Source of the DNA: Armatimonadota bacterium
Lineage (GTDB): Bacteria > Armatimonadota > Fimbriimonadia > Fimbriimonadales > Fimbriimonadaceae
Length of the DNA stretch: 57,343 nucleotides
Assembly: GCA_020438215.1 (NCBI GenBank)
Contig: JAGQUX010000007.1
Span: forward strand, 29,275 to 86,617
Reading direction: 5' to 3'
Below the pieces are notes generated by a model. It was not told where the DNA came from. It ran no database searches and saw nothing but the letters and a program-made list of their open reading frames with translations. Shown here piece by piece: positions 51,098 to 57,343 of this stretch. The stretch's first letter is position 1; each line of letters starts with the position of its first letter. Made by a program: the position numbers and the translations under genes.

Positions 51098-52827
51098 TTC
51101 TTTCCACCCAGCGAGTTGAAGTAGTCCTTGACTCGCTTTTCATGCTTCTTTGGAATCGACTTATCACTCATAGCTTTCTCAGCTTTGTCTTTGTATTGCG
51201 GCAAAACCTTGTCGTACGGCACGGAAGTCTTTGTTCCGAGCGTCGTTGGAGCCTTGATCTCCACATAGGATTCAGTGCCTTTGGTTGGATCGCGTTGCCC
51301 TTTCACCGCTTTTGTATCGGTTTGACCTTTGAGTTCTTGTGGATCTTGGTTTTTGCGATTTTCACCTTCACCTTGATATGCTCCACCCGGAGTAGGTGCT
51401 GGCATCCCCATACTCATACCAGGCATCAAGCCCAAGCAGGTCTTGCAAGCCTCTGCAGAGAGTTCCCCGCGCTTCATCGCATCAATCATCTCTTGCATTT
51501 GCTTGCGCATTTGCTCCCGGAATTCGGGGTCTTGCATTTGTTTGGCAAATTCTTCCATTTGCTCTTCAAGCTGAGCGATTTTCTGTTTGAGTTGCTCCAT
51601 TTCCTCATCTGTGAGTTCTTGGGCGTTTTGCATTTGCTCACTCGCTTGCTGCATTTCCGACATGAGTTTGGAAAGCTCTTGATACTCCTCCATGCTCTGT
51701 AAATCTTGAAGTGCTTTCAAAACTTCTTCCGAATACTGAACTTTGGAGAGCAAGTCCTGAAGTTCCTTCATCTTCTCGCTGAGTTCTTTCCGTGCCTGCT
51801 CGCTCAGATTCGGATCTTCGAGCATCTTCTCAATGTCATTGATCTGCTGCTCGAGCGATTCCTTCATCGCATCCCGCTCTTTCTGGGACATCTTCAGCAT
51901 CTCTTGAGTTGCCTGATCCAAGTTCAAAGAATCCAGCATTTGCTGATCCAATTGCTCGCCCTGTTGGAAGTCACCGTCCAATCCATCGCGAGTCTCTTGC
52001 ATCAAATCTTGCAGTTCTTGGCTGAGTTTCATCGACTCTAGTTGCTCGGGAGTGATGTTCGCCTTTTGTAGCTGTTCTTGCGCGTATTTCTGTTGCATCG
52101 ATTGCATCTGCGCGCGAGCTTGCTCCATCCGTTTGTCAGTGAGTTCTTGCGCTTGACGGCCCAACTCTTCGGCTTTTGCCTTCGCTTCCTCTGGGTCAAG
52201 CCGGTTACGCTCCAACTGCTTTGCCATTTTCTGGAGCTCGTTGGCGAGACGTTGCTCATCTTTGCCGCCAAGCTCGTCCACTTTGACTTCGCTGAGAGGC
52301 TTGGCGACTCTTTCCACCTTCGCGACCGCCTCCTTCATCTTCTCCGCTTCCGGGGAGTTCTTAGATGCGAGTGCAGTGCTGTTCCCTAGCCAAAAAACTG
52401 CCCCCGCCAGCAAAATGCTCCCGAACGCCGCTCCGGGCCACGGACCAAATCGGAAAGGATAGGCTTTCTTCGGTTCCACGTCGTTCAGATGCGCCTCTGC
52501 ATCTTCACGAACTTTCCGTTGAAAATCGTCATCATCTTCGCTTTGAAGTGCCGTAACAAGCCGATCTTTGAGCCCTGCACGCGAGTCCACACTACGGGCC
52601 ACGTCTAATGGGTTCAAATTTCTGAAGTAGCCGATCGCCGCGCCAATTAGCCCGAGTCCAACAACCAAGGTAATCAGGAACGGGATTTCGGTGAAAACCA
52701 CAGAGAAATAGTCCAGCCCGACCCAAATCAGGGCAAGAACCGCACCTACCATCAGCCCGATACTCAGCGATTTCCAGCTTCGCAATAGGCGGATGCGTCG
52801 TGCAACAGATTTCAGCTTATTTTCCAT
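51094..52827 (-). CDS. Membrane protein with long Gln/Glu/Met-rich coiled coil (DUF4175-like)
   Basis: The 577-residue protein has two N-terminal membrane helices (about 20-40 and 48-66) and a third at about 133-150. Residues ~180-460 are a continuous helical region rich in Gln, Glu, Met and Lys, so coiled coil. A Cys pair (ACKTC) with a Met/Gly/Pro-rich linker follows, and the C-terminal 60 residues form a small conserved-looking block ending DYFNSLGGKK. The layout resembles DUF4175 proteins found in MoxR/VWA operons. It overlaps the MoxR gene by four bases and lies three bases after the permease gene. A structural scaffold is suggested. Confidence 0.75.
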   Translation of the reverse strand: MENKLKSVARRIRLLRSWKSLSIGLMVGAVLALIWVGLDYFSVVFTEIPFLITLVVGLGLIGAAIGYFRNLNPLDVARSVDSRAGLKDRLVTALQSEDDDDFQRKVREDAEAHLNDVEPKKAYPFRFGPWPGAAFGSILLAGAVFWLGNSTALASKNSPEAEKMKEAVAKVERVAKPLSEVKVDELGGKDEQRLANELQKMAKQLERNRLDPEEAKAKAEELGRQAQELTDKRMEQARAQMQSMQQKYAQEQLQKANITPEQLESMKLSQELQDLMQETRDGLDGDFQQGEQLDQQMLDSLNLDQATQEMLKMSQKERDAMKESLEQQINDIEKMLEDPNLSEQARKELSEKMKELQDLLSKVQYSEEVLKALQDLQSMEEYQELSKLMSEMQQASEQMQNAQELTDEEMEQLKQKIAQLEEQMEEFAKQMQDPEFREQMRKQMQEMIDAMKRGELSAEACKTCLGLMPGMSMGMPAPTPGGAYQGEGENRKNQDPQELKGQTDTKAVKGQRDPTKGTESYVEIKAPTTLGTKTSVPYDKVLPQYKDKAEKAMSDKSIPKKHEKRVKDYFNSLGGKK

Positions 52828-52830
52828 GGT

Positions 52831-54417
52831 TTAAGCGGTCTCCCGACCTTTGATTTTCATCAGCGGATGCTTGATTCTACGTTCCTCGGAGCGATTCACC
52901 AAAATGCCGCCTACGATAGCTAGGACTATGCCTTTTGCAATCACTCCTTCAGGTGTCTCTGCGAAAGGATGCATAGGGTTGATGATCGATAAGGTTCCAG
53001 GTGTTTTGAAGGCTAAATCAACCATTGCAAGCAGCATGCCTGCCCCGACATTCAATCCCACAATAAACAAGACGCCGATGCGCCGCGCCGATTTCACCGA
53101 ACCATTCCACGGAGAAGTGAAACGGAAAATCCCAAAGTAGAGGAACGCCGCGCAGAGAAACCAGAACATCACCGCGAAAGCTTCCAAAGCAGTGTACGTA
53201 GACACAAACATTCCTCGGAACAAGTAGTAGCCAGACGGGCCAAAAAGACAAGCAAATGCGAAAAGTGCATAAGTCATGCCACCGGCAGGCTTACCTTTGA
53301 GCGCGTCTTTAACAGAAAACATCCCGTTCGGAAAATACTTCTCACCATCACGGAAAGCGTATGGAACAACGTTAGCGACAATGATCAGCATGATAAACCC
53401 AGACAGCATAAAACCACTGAGCGCCGTTGTGATCATGAAGCTTGTTCCGGCAGACGTGCCGCTCGCCCCACCAATTCCAAAAATAGTTGAAAACATCTGC
53501 GATGTTAACAGCCCAATTAAAAGTGAAATAATTAGTCCAACGATCCGAGTCGCAATAACTGCCGGAGAACCAGCGCGAGACATTTGCGAAGCCGAACCCA
53601 ACATACAAATTGCTACTCCAAGCGTGCTCATCAAGATCGTGGCCGCCCATGTGGGAATCAAAAACGTCGGTGTAACGGCCGTCATCGGGGCATTCACGAT
53701 AATGTGCCAGTACGGAGTTAGCACCGAAAATAAAGGCATTGTTGGTGTCGATGTCGTTGGCCCACCCATCATTCCCGAGAGCATCGCCGGAGACATGATT
53801 GCGTTCATTAAAGCCAATATTCCGGAGCCAACCGCAATAGCAACGTAAGAACCGATCACCGTCGGTACCATCTTGCGTGAACTGACCGCCACAGGTACAC
53901 CGAGGCACATATAGAACAGTCCTTGGAACAAGAAAATCGTGAAGGAACGAAGGACATCCGTCCAAGTTGCGCCCCCCATGATGACCCCCAGCGATGCCAC
54001 CGGAATCGAGAGAGCAAGTAAGAAAATGAGCTGTCGCATCCCACTCATAACGAGGCCAGCAAAGTAATAAGTGGATGACTTTGGTGCCATCAAAACTAGG
54101 TCAATTGAACCTCGCTCATCATCCGCAACAATAGATGCGCTGGCCAAAACCGGTGCAATCAAAATGATCGCGGTTTGGAGCAAGTACATGAGCGTGTTGT
54201 AAAAGCTTTGAAGGCGACTCTGCATTTCTGCCGCCGACATCCCCGCTCGCATTTGGCTGGCAACCCCACCATAGGTAAACATCGCAAAAAGAACCAGGAG
54301 AACCAGATACAAACTCCAAAGGATCAGAGCTTTGTTCCCCCGCATCTGGATGCGGAAATCTTTCACGCTATGCGCGTTACCGAAAAAGTGGCCAAAAAAC
54401 GAGCGGATCGCCTGCAT
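52831..54417 (-). CDS. ABC-2 type transporter permease
   Basis: The 528-residue protein has about twelve hydrophobic segments. The first ~200 residues show a typical ABC-2 permease opening (a long cytosolic start, then ILWSLYLVLLVLFAMF and the IVADDERGSIDLVLMAPKS phrase common in ABC-2 family exporters). It starts directly after the ATPase stop (no gap), so the permease and ATPase form one exporter. Substrate not determinable; the following envelope genes suggest a polymer, lipid or protein component. Confidence 0.88.
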   Translation of the reverse strand: MQAIRSFFGHFFGNAHSVKDFRIQMRGNKALILWSLYLVLLVLFAMFTYGGVASQMRAGMSAAEMQSRLQSFYNTLMYLLQTAIILIAPVLASASIVADDERGSIDLVLMAPKSSTYYFAGLVMSGMRQLIFLLALSIPVASLGVIMGGATWTDVLRSFTIFLFQGLFYMCLGVPVAVSSRKMVPTVIGSYVAIAVGSGILALMNAIMSPAMLSGMMGGPTTSTPTMPLFSVLTPYWHIIVNAPMTAVTPTFLIPTWAATILMSTLGVAICMLGSASQMSRAGSPAVIATRIVGLIISLLIGLLTSQMFSTIFGIGGASGTSAGTSFMITTALSGFMLSGFIMLIIVANVVPYAFRDGEKYFPNGMFSVKDALKGKPAGGMTYALFAFACLFGPSGYYLFRGMFVSTYTALEAFAVMFWFLCAAFLYFGIFRFTSPWNGSVKSARRIGVLFIVGLNVGAGMLLAMVDLAFKTPGTLSIINPMHPFAETPEGVIAKGIVLAIVGGILVNRSEERRIKHPLMKIKGRETA

Positions 54418-55347
54418 TTAGTTGAGAGCCCCCGTAGTCACCTTCATAAAGAGGTCTTCAAGGTCAGCCGCATCCACCCGGAATTCGGTAATCAAAAAGC
54501 CACCCTGGATCATTTCGGCGAGAAGCTGCGCTTGGCTCTCCATTGATCCTTCAAATTCCACTTTGAGAGTGCTTGCGCCCATCAAAAAGGTGCTGACAAC
54601 ACCTTCTTTCCCGTGAAGGAACATACTCGCTTCGTTTGCTCGCTCAAGCACTTTCACTTCGATCATGCGCCGCTGCTCAATTCCCGAGATGATCTCTTCA
54701 ACTGAGCCAAAAGCAAGGAGTTGTCCGCGCTCAATAATGCCAACAACATTACAGAAATCAGCCAGCTCCGGCAAGATGTGCGAGCTAACAATCACGATCT
54801 TGCCCATACGACCAAGTTCGGCAACAAGCTCCTTCAGCTCAGCACGGGCGCGCGGATCAAGACCACTGGCTGGCTCATCGAGCAGAAGCAGATCAGGATC
54901 GTGAACAAGGCACCGGGCCAAACAGAGCCGTTGCTGCATCCCCCGACTGAGGGATTTTGCAAAAGCGTCTTTCTTGAATCCAAGATCGGTAAGCTCCAGA
55001 ACTTCATCAATGACTCCCGGGCGCTCGGTTTTTGGAACTCCATAAATCGAGGCAAACAGTTCGAGATACTCCCACACGCGGATATCTTCGTAGAGCCCAA
55101 AGAAGTCCGGCATGTAGCCAATCAATTTACGGGCGTCAATCAATCCTTCGGTCAGCGGTACATCATTGAGAGTCGCGCGTCCGAGTGTGGGCTCAAGCAA
55201 GGTCGCCAGCATCTTGATCGTCGTCGTTTTGCCCGCCCCGTTCGAGCCAATAAAACCCATGATGTCGCCGGGTTTGAGCTGGAAGCTCACCCCATCTACT
55301 GCCGTAAACTGACCGTATTCCTTTCTCAATCCATCAACAACCAGCAT
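54418..55347 (-). CDS. ABC transporter ATP-binding protein
   Basis: The 309-residue protein has Walker A GSNGAGKT (34-41), the signature LSRGMQQ (133-139) and Walker B LLLLDEPASGLDP (153-165), followed by a C-terminal regulatory extension of ~100 residues. It is an exporter-type ATPase of the CcmA/DrrA group, the partner of the permeases at 52831-54417 and 55350-56156. It adjoins both genes with gaps of two and zero bases. Confidence 0.95.
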   Translation of the reverse strand: MLVVDGLRKEYGQFTAVDGVSFQLKPGDIMGFIGSNGAGKTTTIKMLATLLEPTLGRATLNDVPLTEGLIDARKLIGYMPDFFGLYEDIRVWEYLELFASIYGVPKTERPGVIDEVLELTDLGFKKDAFAKSLSRGMQQRLCLARCLVHDPDLLLLDEPASGLDPRARAELKELVAELGRMGKIVIVSSHILPELADFCNVVGIIERGQLLAFGSVEEIISGIEQRRMIEVKVLERANEASMFLHGKEGVVSTFLMGASTLKVEFEGSMESQAQLLAEMIQGGFLITEFRVDAADLEDLFMKVTTGALN

Positions 55348-55349
55348 CC

Positions 55350-56156
55350 TTATTCACCTCCTCCTTCACTGCGCAACTTCGCCAAACGATTTGTTGCCAG
55401 CCACAATCCTATACATCCCATTGCGAACCAAACTAGTGGGGTTGCAACAAGCTTCCAAACTGGTACGGCTGTTCCCACCCCGGCAAACAATTGCATCAAG
55501 AAAGAAGTGGGTTGCCAATAAGCTGTTTCGTAGTCGAATCCTGGAATTGCCGATGTCACCAAGAGTGGTACGAGCACCAAAACAACGATGAAAAAGCCGA
55601 TGCATGTTAGCAATGCCTGCCCCGAGGATTTGCTCAAGGCGGAAATCCACATCGTCCAACCCACCATAAAAAACGACATTCCAAACCAGCCAAGAATCCC
55701 TAGCGGAAAAGCGACCATCGGGCTCCGATCTATGTCCATCGGAACATTGAGAAAAAGTCGTGTCCCCGCTAGAATCCCGAAAATCATCAGCATCAAAACC
55801 GCGATGACCAGCATTAGCATCATCGCGCGGATAGCCCGCATCGCCACAATCTGACCAACTGTGGCGGGAACGGTAAACAGCATTGGAAGTGAACGGTTCT
55901 GACGTTCTAACGAGATCATTCCATGTCCGATGATGGGCACGGCTAGCGCAGAAACCAAGTACATGATAAAAATCGGAGCGGACGGAGGAATGCTTCGCGC
56001 TCCTTGCACCATGATGAAGAACATATAGCAGTAGATCAGTCCAACCACCGCCACAGATATCCCGGTCTTGGTATCCCAGTTCTTGGGAACCGAGCGATGA
56101 CGCATCATCTCGAGTTCTGCCTTCATCGGATTGTTTGTGAAAAAGTGGCGGATCAT
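55350..56156 (-). CDS. ABC-2 type transporter permease (second subunit)
   Basis: The 268-residue protein has six predicted membrane helices (for example about 33-50, 60-80, 105-130, 148-170, 182-202 and 238-255) and the polar start of ABC-2 permeases. The ISLERQNRSLPMLFTVPA phrase parallels the coupling-helix motif seen in its paired permease (DDERGSIDLVLMAPKS). ATG 56156 overlaps the preceding stop (ATGA). It should pair with the larger permease and the ATPase. Confidence 0.9.
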   Translation of the reverse strand: MIRHFFTNNPMKAELEMMRHRSVPKNWDTKTGISVAVVGLIYCYMFFIMVQGARSIPPSAPIFIMYLVSALAVPIIGHGMISLERQNRSLPMLFTVPATVGQIVAMRAIRAMMLMLVIAVLMLMIFGILAGTRLFLNVPMDIDRSPMVAFPLGILGWFGMSFFMVGWTMWISALSKSSGQALLTCIGFFIVVLVLVPLLVTSAIPGFDYETAYWQPTSFLMQLFAGVGTAVPVWKLVATPLVWFAMGCIGLWLATNRLAKLRSEGGGE

Positions 56157-57343
56157 GGCTGACCTCGCAATGCGGTGACATCAACATTGAGGCTCATGTG
56201 AACTTGAACATCCGGCACTTTTTCGCCGATTTTTGCGCCGATCCCCGGTAAAGCGGCGGTGAATGTCAACGGGAAAATCCCATCCGTTTGTTGAAGGATT
56301 ATTTCTGGAAAATCAGCATCCACATTCCAAACATCACCGGGTTCCAAGGTGGCTTTCAATCCACTTGCGCTGGACGGCGAACCAGCCAAACTGGAGAGCA
56401 ACATGATCCCCTTCCATGATGTATTTGTAGGGTTCTTAATGGTGCCGATCACCTTAACTCTTGCACCATCTATAGGCACCGCCTTCAAATCACTGACCTT
56501 CTGCGAATTCCACGGATACTGCTGAACCATGCTGAACTCAACAAAATCCAGGTTGGTCGCCTTGTACGATGGGATGATCATCTCTCCGACATCCATTGTT
56601 TCAATGTCGTCTGTCATCTGTGGCTCATAATAATTGTTCCCGCCACTCGACTCCACCAACTCAACCCCTTGGAGCCCGAAGTCATAGGTGCCTGCACGAG
56701 GAATGAACAGTTCCTGATCCCCGTTAAACATCGCCAGATTGCTACCCTCGGCCGCATAGAGGGTTCCGCTCGTTGACTTGGCCGACTTTGCCGAGTAGAG
56801 TTCCCTTGAATAATTGAACAGGATGCCTGCAAATGCAAGGCTGATCACGGGCGCAGTAATCCAGGCAAGCTCTCCTTTGCCAAGCTTCCGCATCAAGAGC
56901 AAGTTCAACGGCACCACAAGCAAAACATAAAGCCCTAAAACGCCAAGGACAGTGAGCGTGCTAGGAAGTTCCGGCTTTGGCAAGGAGTTCTGCTGAAACG
57001 ATTCTGCAGTTGTGCTGTAGCTAGTGTATCCATAAGGGTTGTAGCCTTGTGCTCCCTGAAAGCGCATGTATTGGTGCATATTGCTGGACGGCAAAGACTT
57101 CGATAAACCAAGAATCAGCCCCTTTTTGCCCCGCCACTTGCGTAGTACGCCATCGGCCAAATCAAAGGCAATGAAGCTAGCAGTTCCGATCCCGTAGCCG
57201 CGGGTCGCCATGAGTACGTTTCCGTCTTGCTGACGAACGACTTGAGATCCAGTAGTTGGCCGCGCTTGGCTGATCAAAACTGAACCTGAAGCCGGTTCCG
57301 AGTAAGGGTCTAACCACTTCACTCGCGAGATCGAGCTTTGCCC
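56153..57343 (-). CDS. Envelope protein of the ABC/MoxR operon (5' end outside window)
   Basis: The frame is open past the right edge: upstream of the internal GTG at 57322 the codons GQSSISR continue to base 57343, so the true start lies outside. The visible 396 residues hold an exposed N-terminal part, two closely spaced membrane helices (about 122-142 and 155-172 from the internal GTG), and a C-terminal beta-rich domain of ~200 residues. A Tyr/Gly/Gln-rich linker precedes the first helix. The layout resembles membrane proteins with an N-terminal GATase-like or DUF4350-like domain. Function unknown; it overlaps the permease gene by four bases and is cotranscribed. Confidence 0.7.
   Translation of the reverse strand, partial: GQSSISRVKWLDPYSEPASGSVLISQARPTTGSQVVRQQDGNVLMATRGYGIGTASFIAFDLADGVLRKWRGKKGLILGLSKSLPSSNMHQYMRFQGAQGYNPYGYTSYSTTAESFQQNSLPKPELPSTLTVLGVLGLYVLLVVPLNLLLMRKLGKGELAWITAPVISLAFAGILFNYSRELYSAKSAKSTSGTLYAAEGSNLAMFNGDQELFIPRAGTYDFGLQGVELVESSGGNNYYEPQMTDDIETMDVGEMIIPSYKATNLDFVEFSMVQQYPWNSQKVSDLKAVPIDGARVKVIGTIKNPTNTSWKGIMLLSSLAGSPSSASGLKATLEPGDVWNVDADFPEIILQQTDGIFPLTFTAALPGIGAKIGEKVPDVQVHMSLNVDVTALRGQP

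Noticed and set aside
1-57343. CRISPR array, transposase or rRNA in the window
   Set aside because: No regularly spaced repeats, transposase motifs or rRNA-like sequence were found on reading both strands.

Overview
The window looks like a chromosomal segment of a Gram-negative-type environmental bacterium, most plausibly Armatimonadota, class Fimbriimonadia. This placement is inferred from style, not from a marker gene. Supporting traits are several PEP-CTERM sorted exported proteins, a dockerin-bearing subtilase, GlpX-type fructose-bisphosphatase, GspE-N/MinD-like gene pairs, a MoxR-DUF58-VWA gene train, and roughly balanced base composition. No rRNA, CRISPR array or transposase was seen.

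Layout. 1-1.9 kb: the 3' end of a group I truncated haemoglobin, a ferredoxin-type flavin reductase and a Crp/Fnr regulator, which together look like a nitric-oxide or oxygen-stress set. 1.9-10.7 kb: small hypothetical proteins, a Gly/Cys-tailed membrane protein, an M43-like metalloprotease lipoprotein, a DEAD-box helicase, a large secreted unknown protein, a DUF4332 protein, MscL and an HDOD protein. 10.7-13.8 kb: a 1015-residue subtilase with two repeated beta domains and a dockerin. 13.9-15.3 kb: a GspE-N (MshEN-like) protein coupled to a MinD/FlhG-like ATPase. 15.5-18.1 kb: a sugar transferase, an SDR and RfbB, an exopolysaccharide or nucleotide-sugar operon. 18.2-30.6 kb: four PEP-CTERM proteins (one a trypsin-like protease) among single genes for a Post-COAP-1-like protein, an alpha/beta hydrolase, HD-GYP, cupin, VOC, a TolB-like lipoprotein and a GH3 enzyme. 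30.7-32.5 kb: AT-richer small genes, one broken by an in-frame TGA.

32.5-38.1 kb: a 5.5-kb integrated element flanked by 89-bp direct repeats. The right repeat lies in an intact tRNA-Val(CAC); the left is the same tRNA without its 5' acceptor strand. Inside are an AraC regulator, a small exported protein, a 965-residue AfsR-like STAND regulator, an hsdM 3' remnant and a truncated tyrosine recombinase. A 12-bp anticodon-arm core occurs four times at the borders.

38.2-41.9 kb: an S41 protease with a TetR regulator, GlpX, and a membrane PAS protein. 41.9-44.4 kb: a second coupled pair, a MinD-like ATPase plus a 560-residue protein carrying seven FliM-like motifs and a GspE-N subdomain. 44.5-57.3 kb: a tightly packed minus-strand operon with an ABC exporter (permease, ATPase, permease), a Gln/Met/Glu-rich coiled-coil protein, MoxR, DUF58, BatA-VWA and a double-VWA protein, cut at the right edge of the window.

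The strongest candidates for something undescribed are the two GspE-N/MinD pairs, especially the one with the motif array, and the tRNA-Val element with its nested attachment cores.
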